A stretch of DNA of 64,000 nucleotides from Dactylis glomerata (lineage: Eukaryota; Streptophyta; Magnoliopsida; Poales; Poaceae), in the NCBI GenBank assembly GCA_007115705.1, contig QXEO01000434.1, positions 1,268,448 through 1,332,447 on the forward strand, given 5' to 3'. Positions 1 to 9,964 of this stretch are shown one piece after another. The notes beneath the pieces are model-generated. The model saw only the letters and a program-made list of their open reading frames with translations, ran no database searches and was not told the DNA's origin. Each line of letters opens with the position of its first letter. The first letter of the stretch is position 1. A program made the position numbers and the translations under genes.

Positions 1-12
1 CCGCTCTCTGAG

Positions 13-3000
13 GTGTTGTCTGAGCTTCATGCTGAGGAGACTCGTCTTCGTGGTGCTGGTCTTCTTGATGTTCCCTCTGTACTTGCTGCTCATGGTCCTC
101 CTGTGCCGTCGGCTCCATTGCGGTCTCCAGTGCCGTCGATACTCTCTACTCCTCCGGTCCAGGGCCAGAGTCAGTCTCAGCAGCCTCGCGGTCAGAACCG
201 CAATCCTCGTCCTCCCTGCTCCTACTGTGGCAAGACTGGCCATGATTTCTCTAGCTGCTGGAGGAGGGATCCCAGTTTACGTCAGCAGTTCCACGCTCGT
301 CAGCAGGCTGGTTCTTCAGGATCTTCTGCAGTTGCTCTCTCGGAGCAGGACATTCTTCGGGGTATTCGTAGTCTGCTTGCTACTCCAGGCTCTTCCTCGT
401 CAGGCACTACTGGTCCTGTGTCTACCTCTTCTGGCACCGCGCCGCCACCACCTTCTGCACAGTCGGGTATGTCTTCGTGGTATCTGGATTCTGGAGCTTC
501 TTTTCATATGACCTCTGCGTCTTCTATTCTTTCTGCTCTTCGTTCTCTTGTTTCTCATGTCCGTGTTATCACGGCTGACGGTACATCTCTTCCTGTTTCC
601 AGTCGAGGCACCCTCTCTACTTCCTTTTTCTCTGTTCCTGATGTTTCTCATGTTCCTAGCCTTAAGATGAATCTTTTTTCTGCTAGTCAGCTTACTGATT
701 CTGGTTGTCGCGTCATTCTTGACGCTGATTCTTGTGATGTTCAGGACCGCCGCACATAGGCCCTGGTTGGAGCTGGCCCTCGCGGCCGTGAGTCTCCAGG
801 GCTCTGGGAGTTAGACTGGCTTCGTGTTCCTTCCGCTTCCTCTTCATCGGCCAGTTCTCCTGCGGTTGCTGCTTCCGTCACTGGCTCTTTCCAGCAGTGG
901 CATCATCGGCTGGGTCACCTTTGTGGCTCCCATTTATCGTCTTTAGTCCGTCGTGGTCTTCTGGGGTCTGTCTCAGGAGATGTGTCTTTGAACTGTCAGG
1001 GTTGTAGGTTAGGCAAACAGATTCAGCTTCCCTATCCTACCAGTGTGTCTGTATCTCAGCGACCTTTTGATTTAGTTCATTCAGATGTTTGGGGTCCGGC
1101 TCCCTTAGGTTCAAAAGGGGGCCATCGCTACTATATTTTATTCATTGATGATTTTTCACGGTACACCTAGTTGTTTTTTATGCACTCTCGTAGTGAGGTG
1201 CTCTCTATTTATTAGCGCTTTGCGGCCATGGTCCGCACTCAGTATTCCTTGCCCATTCGTGTGTTCCGTGCTGATTCTGCTGGTGAGTATATCTCTCAGC
1301 ACCTGCGTGGTGTTCTTGCTGAGCAGGGCACCCTTGCTCAGTTTTCTTGTCCCGGTGCACATGCTCAAAATGGTGTCGCCGAGCGTAAGCATCGTCATAT
1401 TCTTGAGACCACCCATGCTATGATGATTGCTTCTTCTCTTCCGCCGCATTTCTGGGCTGGGGCTGTTGCTACGTCGACTTACCTCATTAACATTCAGCCT
1501 TCTGCTGCCCTCCAAGGTGGCATCCCTCTCGAGCGTCTCTCTGGTGGTTCTCCAGGCTACTCGACTCTTCGTTTGTTTGGTTGCGTTTGCTATGTTCTTC
1601 TCCCTCCTCGGGAACGCACCAAACTGACCGCTCAGTCTGTTGAGTGTGTTTTTCTCGGCTACAGTGATGAGCATAAGGGCTATCGCTGTTGGGATCCTGT
1701 TGGTCGTCGGATGCGCATCTCTCGTGACGTCACGTTTGATGAGACACGTCCCTTCTACCCTCGCCCCACCTCTGGTACCTACCCGGTGGATGATATCTCT
1801 TTTCTTCTGTTTCCTGATGCACCTCCTTCTGTCCCTATTGTCCCTCCTCCTGGACCTCGTTCTGATGCGCCCTCTTCATCCCCGGCGCCATCCTCTTCGA
1901 CTCCGTTGTCCTCCTCTCCACCTAGTTCTCCTCTTTCTTCTTCTGATCCTCCGCCCACCTCACCGTTGTCTCCTTTTCCCTTTCATTATTCTCGTCGCAC
2001 TCATGTTCCAGATACTCCCCCTGATGTCCCTTCTTCTTCTTCTTCTGATATGTCTTCTTCTTCTGACGAGCTTCCCTCTCCTCTTCCGGCGACTCGTCCA
2101 CGTCGTGCTCCAGACCGTTACTCTCCTAGTCAGTATGGTCTTTCTGTTGCCTCCGAGCCGACTTCTTATCGGGATGCTGAGCGTCATCCTGAATGGCAGC
2201 GTGCTATGGCTGAGGAGATTGCTGCGCTTGAGCGCACTGGCACCTGGGATCTTGTCTCTCCCCCTCCTGGTGTTCGTCCTATCACGTGTAAGTGGGTCTA
2301 TAAAATTAAGACCCGCTCTGATGGATCTCTTGAGCGCTACAAAGTGCGTCTTGTGGCTCGTGGCTTTCAGCAGGAGCACGGCCGTGACTATGATGAGACT
2401 TTTGCCCCTGTGGCTCATATGACGACTGTGCATACTCTTCTTGATGTCGCTTCTGTTCGACACTGGTCTGTGTCTCAGCTTGATATTCAGAACGCTTTTC
2501 TTAATGGCGAGTTGAGTGAGGAGGTTTACATGCAGCCTCCTCCCGGGTATTCTGTCCCTGATGGGATGGTCTGTCGCCTTCGGCGTTCTCTTTATGGCTT
2601 GAAACAGGCCCGTCGTGCCTGGTTTGAGCGCTTTACCACTGTCCACTATAGTCATCTCCTTCGTGTTCTTCGTTATCTTCGTGGCACGATTACTCGTCGC
2701 CTTTTCTTTCCTTGTTCCAGCTCTCTCCAGCTCCAGTGCTACTCGGATGCTACGTGGGCGAGTGATCCTTCGGATCGTCGTTCACTTTCTGCTTACTGTG
2801 TGTTTCTTGGTGGTTCGCTTGTTGCTTGGAAGACGAAGAAACAGGTTGTAGTTTCCCGTTCGAGTGTAGAGGCTGAGTTGCGAGCTATGGCCTTGTTGAT
2901 TGCTGAGGTGACATGGTTACGGTGGTTGCTTGCAGATTTTGGGGTCTCTGTTACGACACCCACTCCACTTTTGTCTGACAGTACAGGTGCTATCAGTATT

Positions 3001-3201
3001 GCACGTGATCCGGTCAAGCATGAGCTTACCAAGCATATTGGTGTTGATGCTTTCTATACACGTGCTCAGGTGCAGGCTCAGGTTGTTGCGCTTCACTATG
3101 TGCCTTCAGATTTGCAGTTGGTGGATTTCTTTACAAAGGCACAAACTAGAGCGCAGCATGACTTCTTACTCTCCAAACTCAGTGTTGTTGATCCACCATG
3201 A
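13..3201 (+). pseudogene. Copia gag-pol polyprotein, disabled
   Basis: One reading frame carries CSYCGKTGHDFSSC (gag zinc knuckle), WYLDSGASFHMT (aspartic protease), WHHRLGHL (pre-integrase), RPFDLVHSDVWGP and NGVAERKHRH (integrase), WVYKIKTRSDGS, QLDIQNAFLNGEL and SLYGLKQA (reverse transcriptase), then CYSDATWASD and SDSTGAISIA (RNase H). Three in-frame TAG codons break it at 757-759, 1168-1170 and 1213-1215. All three can be explained by C-to-T or G-to-A changes of CAG or TGG codons. At about 2625-2640 the frame jumps from the fingers/palm region of the reverse transcriptase straight to the segment before RNase H. The YVDD catalytic motif is therefore lost, by a deletion that keeps the frame open. 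It cannot encode an active polymerase. Confidence 0.92.
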
Positions 3202-3214
3202 GTTTGAGGGAGGG

Positions 3215-3345
3215 TGTTAGATGTATATTTGTATATGTGTATTTTCCCCACCTGTTAGGGGGTTTCCTGCATATTCTCACCTGTACGTGTAACTATATGT
3301 TGTGGCCTTTGGCCCTCAGGGAATACAACTTGTCTATTCCTAACA
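3215..3345 (+). repeat. 3' LTR of the left Copia element
   Basis: It starts TGTTAG directly after the purine tract GAGTTTGAGGGAGGG and ends CTAACA, giving the usual TG...CA termini inside a 6-bp inverted repeat. It is only about 131 bp, short for Copia. PPR-intron homology starts straight after it. Confidence 0.8.
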
Positions 3346-3479
3346 ATCAAGACTCTGAAGTTGGGAATAGGACACTTTGGATGGTTGGTTGTTCGTGATT
3401 GTTCTAATCTCTTATATGCTAGAGTTGAAACTTCAAAATTACATTCGCGCCGACAATCTAATCATAAGAGGAGTACTGA
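3346..3479 (+). pseudogene. PPR pseudogene 1, intron fragment (left part)
   Basis: This stretch matches 27771-27895, in the intron of the intact PPR gene, with scattered differences (shared GGACACTTTGGATGGTTGG and further blocks). It is the left flank of CACTA-1; the right flank at 15227 carries on with the same intron. About 100 bp of intron present in the intact gene is missing here. Exon 1 of this copy is not seen; the Copia element occupies its place. Confidence 0.85.
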
Positions 3480-3785
3480 CACTAGTAGAAAATAGGGCTT
3501 TCGTTTTTTGCTCCAAACGGCATTTGCACCGGTTGGCTTACGAACCCAGACTAAAGAGGTTCTTTAGCACCGGTTCGAGCTGCCAGAGAGCTAAATTGAG
3601 CCCGTGGAGCTCTAGAACCGGTTTGTTAGGAACCATTAGCACCGGTTCGTGACACAAACCGGTGCTAAAGGTGTGGCGTCTGCCGCGTGGCAGACGCCAC
3701 ACCTTTAGCACCGGTTCGTGGCAAGAACCGGTGCTAATGGACACCCTTTTGCACCGGTTCTGGACACGGACCGGTGCTAGAGGCC
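3480..3785. repeat. CACTA-1 left terminus with subterminal repeats
   Basis: After the CACTAGTAGAAAA terminus come repeated TTTAGCACCGGTT(C/G) units and their inverse AACCGGTGCTAAA, mostly as close inverted pairs. In En/Spm elements, subterminal repeats bind the element's own TnpA-like protein. The same role here is inference. Confidence 0.88.
3657..3716. repeat. Perfect 28-bp-arm palindrome in the TNP2 promoter
   Basis: The two 28-bp arms (3657-3684 and 3689-3716) are perfect reverse complements around a GCGT loop. Each arm contains a subterminal repeat (AACCGGTGCTAAA) plus GGTGTGGCGTCTGCC. Past one mismatch the pairing continues for at least 3 bp. Confidence 0.9.
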
Positions 3786-3790
3786 CTGCC

Positions 3791-3798
3791 TATAAATA
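3791..3798 (+). promoter_or_regulatory. TATA box of the CACTA-1 TNP2 gene
   Basis: TATAAATA lies just after the left subterminal repeat block and about 320 bp before the TNP2 start codon, leaving room for a leader and an intron that ends in GCAG right before the ATG. Confidence 0.6.
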
Positions 3799-4114
3799 CA
3801 GCCGCCCACCAGCCTTCTCCTCTGTTTTTTTTCCTTTGGAAGGTGTGAGAGGGGGTGTGCTAGTTTGGTTTTTTCCCCTATGCACAAGAGGTGTTTGATG
3901 AAATGCCTAAAAGCATGAACCAACTTAAGCTCACACAAAATAAAGATGATATGAGGTGCCCGAGCGATACTTAGGTCTTCTCCTCGTTCTTTCCTCCTCG
4001 ATCGAGGTTAGCAACTCTATTCTTTTATTTGTCATTGATACAAATGCATGTTTCGTCATTTTACTATTTATGATGTTCGGTAATAGTATTAGTAAACCTA
4101 ATTATATGACGCAG

Positions 4115-7100
4115 ATGAACCAACGACAATGGATGTACGGTGACCGACGCACTTCCGAGTTCATTGAAGGTCTTCGTAATTTTGGCGATGTGGCTCGGGC
4201 AAATATTCAGAATGGTTTTATGTGTTGTCCATGTGTTGACTGTGGGAACAAGAAGGAGTACTCTTCCTGGAAAATCATTCACGCCCACCTGCTTCGGAAA
4301 GGTTTCATGCCTAGCTATAATTGTTGGACCAAGCACGGAGAAAGAGGGGTTATAATGGAAGACAATGAAGAAGAATAGGATGATGATATGTACCCTGAAT
4401 ATGGTGATACTGCAACGGGGGAAGCTGAAGCTGAAGGGACAGGAGAAGCTGAAGATGTAGAGGCATCAGATGAGCCTGATGATGATCTTCGTCGGGCCAT
4501 CGTAGATGCACATAGAGAAGCAGAAAGTGTGAATGAGAAGCGGAAGTTAAAAGGTATGTTAGAGGATCACAAAAAGAAGTTGTACCCAGACTGTGAAGAT
4601 GGGAACACAAAGCTTGGTACCACACTGGAGTTGCTGCAATGGAAGGCAGAGACTGGTTTATCTGATAAGGGATTTGAGAAATTACTGAAAATAATGAAGA
4701 AGAAGCTTCCAAAGGATAATGAATTGCCTGACAGTACGTACGAAGCAAAGAAGGTTCTCTGCCCTCTAGGATTAGAGGTTCAGAAGATTCATGCATGCAT
4801 TAATGACTGCATCCTCTACCACGGTGAGGAGTACGAGAATTTGGAAGCATGCCCGGTATGCACTGCACTGCGATATAAGATCAGACGAGATGACCCTGGT
4901 GATGTTGATGGCGAGCCCCCCAGAAAGAGGGTTCCTGCCAAGGTCATGTGGTATGCTCCTATAATACCACGGTTGAAACGTCTGTTTACAAACAAAGAGC
5001 ATGCCAGGTTGTTACGATGGCACAAAGAAGACCGTAAGAAAGACGCGATGTTGAGACACCCCGCTGATGGGTCGCAGTGGAGAAAAATTGAGAGAGACTA
5101 CCCGGACTTTGCAGGCGACGCAAGGAACTTAAGGTTTGGTCTGAGTACAGATGGCATGAATCCTTTTGGGGAGCAGAGCTGCAGTCATAGCACCTGGCCT
5201 GTAACTCTATGTATCTATAACCTTCCTCCTTGGTTGTGCATGAAGCGGAAGTTCATTATGATGCCAGTGCTCATCCAAGGTCCGAAGCAACCTGGCAATG
5301 ACATTGATGTGTATCTAAGACCATTAGTTGATGAACTCTTACAGTTATGGACCAAACCAGGTGTACGTGCATGGGATGAGCACAAACAGGAGCCGTTTGA
5401 CCTACGAGCGTTGCTTTTCGTAACCATCAATGATTGGCCTGCTCTTAGTAACCTTTCAGGACAAACAAACAAGGGATACAATGCATGCACGCACTGTTTA
5501 GATAAGACTGACGCTATATATTTGGAAAAATGCAAGAAGATTGTGTACTTGGGGCATCGTCGATTTCTTACGACCACGCATTCCGTAAGAAAGAAAGGCA
5601 AGCATTTTAGAGGTGTGGCAGATCACCGGCAAAAGCCTGATCTCCATACTGGTGATGATTTATTTGATATGGTCAGGGACCTAGAAGTAATCTTTGGAAA
5701 GGGTCCTGGCGGTCAATCTGTTCCAAATGACGTCGCTACCGGACACGCACCCATGTGGAAGAAGAAATCTATATTTTGGGAGCTTGAGTATTGGAAACAC
5801 CTAGAGGTTCGCTCTTCAATCGACGTGATGCACGTTACGAAGAATGTTTGCGTGAACCTGCTAGGCTTTCTGGGCGTGTATGGAAAAACAAAAGATACAT
5901 CAGAAGCACGGGAGGATCAACAACGTATGAAAGACCCAAACAACATGCATCCACAGAGCAAGACGGATAAAGGGCGTCACTTAAGTCCTGCCAGCTACGC
6001 TCTTACAAAAGCAGAGAAGGAAATCTTTTTTGATGTCCTTTCAAGTATTAAAGTGCCGTCTGGCTTCTCATCAAATATAAAGGGAATAATAAATATGACA
6101 AAGAAAAAATTCCAAAACCTGAAGTCTCATGACTGTCATGTGATTATGACGCAGTTGCTTCCAGTTGCATTAAGGGGGCTTCTACCGGAAAATGTTCGTG
6201 TACCCATTGTTAAGCTATGTGCATTCCTCAATGCAATATCTCAGAAGGTAATCAATCCAGATATGCTACCAAGGTTACAGAAGGATGTGGCCCAATGTCT
6301 TGTTAGTTTTGAGTTGGTGTTCCCGCCATCCTTCTTTAATATTATGACGCATCTCCTGGTTCACCTTGTCGAAGAGATTGCCATTCTCGGTCCTGTATTT
6401 CTACACAACATGTTCCCCTTCGAGAGATTCATGGGAGTCTTAAAGAAATATGTTCATAACCGTGCTAGGCTAGAAGGAAGCATCTCCAAGGGCTACGGAA
6501 CAGAGGAGGTCATTGAGTTCTGTGTTGACTTTATCCCTGACATTAAGTCGATTGGTGTTCCTGAATCGCGGCATGAAGGGAGACTACGTGGAAAAGGCAC
6601 GGTAGGAAAGAAATCAATGTATTGTATGGACGGGATTTCTTTCACTCAAGCACACTACACAGTTCTACAAAGTTCCGCCTTGGTGGCCCCGTATATCATT
6701 GAACACAAGAATATTGTACGCTCCCAACACCCGGCTCAGTCTGACTCCTGGATTACACATAAACATATGGCGACTTTCGGCGGTTGGTTCCGGACACATC
6801 TCATAAATGACAACATTGTTGGAGATCAGCTATACTTGTTGGCCGGGTCACCATCTTCGACTATATTGACTTTCCAAGGGTACGAGATCAATGGGAACAC
6901 ATTCTATACGATCGCCCAAGATAAAAAGAGCACCAACCAAAACAGTGGTGTCCGCATTGATGCAACAAACAACAACGAGCAAAAGGACACCTATTATGGT
7001 TACATAGAGGAGATATGGGAACTTGACTATGGACCTTCTTTTAAAGTCCCTTTGTTTCGGTGCAAATGGGTCAAGCTAGATGGAGTAGGGGTAAAGGTTG

Positions 7101-7438
7101 ACCAGCTGTATGGAATGACAATAGTGGATCTCAACAATCTTGGTTACAGAGACGAACCATTCGTCCTAGCCAATGATGTGGCTCAAGTTTTCTATGTGAA
7201 AAACATGTCCTCCAAACCAAAAAAAAGAAAAGATAAGACAATGAATACATCATACGACGAGCCAAAGCGTCACATAGTTCTTTCAGGGAAAAGAAACATC
7301 GTGGGAGTTGAGGATAAGACAGACATGTCAGAAGATTATAATAAGTTTGATGAAATTCCGCCCTTCAGAGTGAATATTGACCCAATCATCGCGTTAAATG
7401 GTGAACATACTCCATGGTTACGACCGAAGCGATCCTAA
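4115..7438 (+). pseudogene. TNP2-type CACTA transposase, one nonsense codon
   Basis: This is the transposase of CACTA-1, which would cut the element ends in the nucleus. ATG 4115 follows an intron-like GCAG, and the CACTA-2 copy starts at the same place. The N-terminus is the transposase-associated domain (WMYGDRRTSEFI, MCCPCVDC, SYNCWTKHGERG, residues 1-80). An acidic linker follows, then the tnp2 domain with LSTDGMNPF (Asp about 346) and IDVMHVTKNVCVNLLGFL (Asp about 570), followed by C-terminal regions of the DUF4218 and DUF4216 type (FNIMTHLLVHLVEEI, YYGYIEEIWELDYG). The frame is about 1,108 codons, and the only break is TAG at 4376-4378 in the acidic linker. A truncated start from ATG 4388 would lose the N-terminal domain. 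Confidence 0.92.
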
Positions 7439-7889
7439 TCAAGGGAGATACGCGAAGGGAGGTTCATGGCCTCCAAGACGAAAAATCAGAAGAAAGGGAA
7501 ACACAAGAAGAAAACTCAGAAGACTAGATAGGGATCATAACTTGTGTATCTCAATATGGAAATTACTTTCCCATTTATTTTTTGTGTAATGATGTTATTG
7601 TATGAGAGAAATTTTTCCGAGACGGAGCTTCCAAAGATATCGTAGGGCGTGAGCACCAACGATATCTTTGAGAAGCTCTGCCACGGGAGATTTCCCAATA
7701 ATTTACCTAACATTCTTAGAGGAGATGGAGTCTTTCACTCTCCCTACCTTCTAGGTATCGATGCTCCTTTTATAGGCACGGCACCGCTTCTACTTTGTCT
7801 TGTTCCTCCGACAGGGGCATCGTGCGTCCACCCACGCGTCCTTATCTCATCGAGCAGTGCATCCACCCATGCGTCCTTATCCTGCCGAT
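7439..7889. other. CACTA-1 spacer after TNP2, with a hairpin
   Basis: No gene is seen. It should hold the TNP2 3' UTR. At about 7622-7692 there is an imperfect inverted repeat with arms containing GGAGCTTC, AAAGATATCG and their complements CGATATCTTT, GAAGCTC. Confidence 0.5.
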
Positions 7890-8023
7890 ATCTTTAGTCT
7901 TGGTTGCACCCACCAACCGGGACTAAAGGTTACCCACACGTCCTTATCCCACCGACAGTTTTGTTAGATGACACAAAAACCACCTTTAGTCCCGGTTGTA
8001 CCCACCAGCCGGGACTAAAGGTT
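7889..8023. repeat. Subterminal-type repeats of the TTTAGTCCCGG class before the accessory gene
   Basis: Two inverted pairs (about 7890-7927 and 7984-8022) read TTTAGTC(C/T)(C/T)GGTTG...CCGGGACTAAAG. This is the core found throughout CACTA-2, not the TTTAGCACCGG core used elsewhere in CACTA-1. A TATA box and an ORF follow. Confidence 0.85.
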
Positions 8024-8112
8024 AGATGGTTCCCCGCGCCATTGTGTTCCCGCCTATTTTCTTCCCGCGCTTTCGACCACTTCCCGCCTCCGTCTTCCCG
8101 CCATTTTTCACT

Positions 8113-8120
8113 ATATATAT
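8113..8120 (+). promoter_or_regulatory. TATA box of the accessory gene
   Basis: TATATATA lies about 70 bp before ATG 8187, at a normal plant promoter distance and downstream of the two inverted repeat pairs. Confidence 0.6.
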
Positions 8121-8186
8121 GTAGGCTTGGCCTCCATTTACATATCACATCTAGACTCATATCTGCAAACCTCATCACTCTCTTCC

Positions 8187-8714
8187 ATGGCTTCCATCGT
8201 ATCTCTAACCCCCCAGGAGGCGGAGGCGCTTTGCGCCTCAAACTACCCCTGCCCGCCGGGCTACCGCGTCCCCACCGGCTGGATGCTGAGCGTCGGAGGC
8301 GTACCGGTCCCTCCTGTCCCTGTAGGTGTGGCGCGCCAGATGGCCATCACGAACCACTACTACTTCGAGCTCACGCCAGAGCAGCGAAGGAATCCTCAGT
8401 GGCATCCCGACTACAGCCCAACTTGGGACGCCTTCTTCATCAATCGGCGTGAGAGTGCGCTTGCCAGGCACGAGGAGGACGGCTCGCCTCGTTCGAACTT
8501 CAACGAGGCCGGCCGTCGGCTATGGTGGCGCGGCCGGACTCTCCAGAGCGTCATGGCCTACCGTGGCCCCCGCCTGCGCTACCCTCACTCTCAGCCCACG
8601 CGTGCTCACCAGTCGAGGTTCGACTACCGCGACCCCGATGCCAGCGACGATGACACCGGCGACTACGATGACTACAGTGGCGATGTTTATAGGGCTAGGC
8701 ACGACTATGACTGA
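8187..8714 (+). CDS. Accessory protein of CACTA-1, unknown function (175 aa)
   Basis: I do not recognise this protein. The ATG at 8187 is preferred because it is the first ATG in this frame after the TATA box. The frame is open to TGA 8712-8714, with strong third-position C/G use unlike the AT-rich DNA around it. The N-terminus is rich in Pro and Gly (CPPGYRVPTGW, GGVPVPPVPVGV). The middle is aromatic and polar (NHYYFELTPEQRRNPQW, WDAFFINRRE, RRLWWRGRTLQSV). The tail is very acidic with Tyr (DASDDDTGDYDDYSGD). No signal peptide, membrane segment or catalytic motif is visible. It sits between the TNP2 and protease genes with its own repeat block and TATA box, so it looks like a third transcription unit of the transposon or a captured host gene. 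Confidence 0.65.
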   Translation: MASIVSLTPQEAEALCASNYPCPPGYRVPTGWMLSVGGVPVPPVPVGVARQMAITNHYYFELTPEQRRNPQWHPDYSPTWDAFFINRRESALARHEEDGSPRSNFNEAGRRLWWRGRTLQSVMAYRGPRLRYPHSQPTRAHQSRFDYRDPDASDDDTGDYDDYSGDVYRARHDYD

Positions 8715-8867
8715 ATCATCCAACATTCAAAAACAAGCTCGGCCGATTGTGACTTAATCTGGCCATGTATCTTAATTTTCAGTTGAGATATGTACTTCTT
8801 TTCCTGTTCAATCGTTTTCCCGCCCTTTTTCTTTCCGCCCTTTTCTTCCCGCCCTTTTCCTCTCATG

Positions 8868-9702
8868 AAAATATAACTAATCAAAAGAAAATAGAAAATC
8901 AAATATAACTAATCAAAAGAAAAAAGAAAATCAAATATAACTAATCAAAAGAAAATAGAAAATCAAATATAACTAATTAAAAGAAAATAGAAAATCAAAT
9001 ATAACTAATCAAAAGAAAATAGAAAATCAAATATAACTAATCAAAAGAAAATAGAAAATCAAATATAACTAATCAAAAGAAAAAAGAAAATCAAATATAA
9101 CTAATCAAAAGAAAAAAGAAAATCAAATATAACTAATCAAAAGAAAATAGAAAATCAAATATAACTAATCAAAAGAAAATAGAAAATCAAATATAACTAA
9201 TCAAAAGAAAATAGAAAATCAAATATAACTAATCAAAAGAAAATAGAAAGTCAAATATAACTAATCAAAAGAAAATAGAAAATCAAATATAACTAATCAA
9301 AAGAAAATAGAAAATCAAATATAACTAATTAAAAGAAAATAGAAAATCAAATATAACTAATCAAAAGAAAATAGAAAATAGAAAATCAAATATAACTAAT
9401 TAAAAGAAAATAGAAAATCAAATATAACTAATCAAAAGAAAAAAGAAAATCAAATATAACTAATCAAAAGAAAATAGAAAATCAAATATAACTAATCAAA
9501 AGAAAAAAGAAAATCAAATATAACTAATTAAAAGAAAATAGAAAATCAAATATAACTAATCAAAAGAAAAAAGAAAATAGAAAATCAAATATAACTAATT
9601 AAAAGAAAATAGAAAATCAAATATAACTAATCAAATGAAAAAAGAAAATCAAATATAACTAATCAAAAGAAAATAGAAAATCAAATTTAACTAATCAAAA
9701 GA
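8868..9702. repeat. 32-bp tandem array in CACTA-1
   Basis: About 26 head-to-tail copies of an AT-rich 32-bp unit (TCAAAAGAAAATAGAAAATC followed by AAATATAACTAA), with few substitutions (C/T in CTAATYAAAAG, T/A in AAAAWAG) and two or three short length variants. It is preceded at 8817-8860 by several CCGCCCTTTT motifs. It separates the accessory gene from the promoter block of the protease gene. Confidence 0.95.
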
Positions 9703-9736
9703 ATTTGGCGGGAACAACTGAAAATTTTAAAACACC

Positions 9737-9924
9737 CTTTAGCACCGGTTCGTGGTTCAAACCGGTGCTAAAGGGGGTGGCGGTGCAGTTCCCAGAAAGC
9801 GCCCTTTAGCACCGGTTGAAGCCATCAACCGGTGCTAAAGGTCAGACCTTTAGCACCGGTTGGTGGCTTCAACCGGTGCTAAAGGGTCTTTAGCACCGGT
9901 TGCAGCCACCAACCGGTGCTAAAG
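9737..9924. repeat. Internal block of four subterminal-type inverted repeat pairs
   Basis: Four pairs of CTTTAGCACCGGTT...AACCGGTGCTAAAG lie back to back, with spacers such as GGTGGCTTC and GAAGCCATC. The block sits 10 bp upstream of a TATA box, far from either end of the transposon. CACTA-2 has a matching block of four at 54531-54720. Confidence 0.92.
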
Positions 9925-9933
9925 GTGCCTTCC

Positions 9934-9940
9934 TTTATAA
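9934..9940 (+). promoter_or_regulatory. TATA box of the CACTA-1 protease gene
   Basis: TTTATAA follows the four-pair repeat block directly. The CACTA-2 gene has TATATAA at the matching position (54515-54521, minus strand). Confidence 0.65.
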
Positions 9941-9964
9941 CTTCCATCTTCTTCCTCCCGCTCC

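Larger units (their letters stand above)
1..3345 (+). mobile_element. Copia LTR retrotransposon, 3' part, decayed
   Basis: The window opens inside a Ty1/Copia element running left to right. Visible in order are a gag CCHC knuckle, protease, GAG-pre-integrase, integrase, reverse transcriptase and RNase H segments, then a purine-rich tract at about 3201-3214 and a short 3' LTR. The 5' LTR and 5' gag lie outside the window. The DNA after the LTR matches the intron of the intact PPR gene at 27771-27895, so the element sits in the intron of a PPR gene copy. Its target duplication cannot be tested because the left end is missing. Confidence 0.93.

Noticed and set aside
8868..9702. Regular repeats resembling a CRISPR array
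   Set aside because: Copies are directly adjacent with no unique spacers, very AT-rich, and lie in a plant transposon: a simple tandem array.
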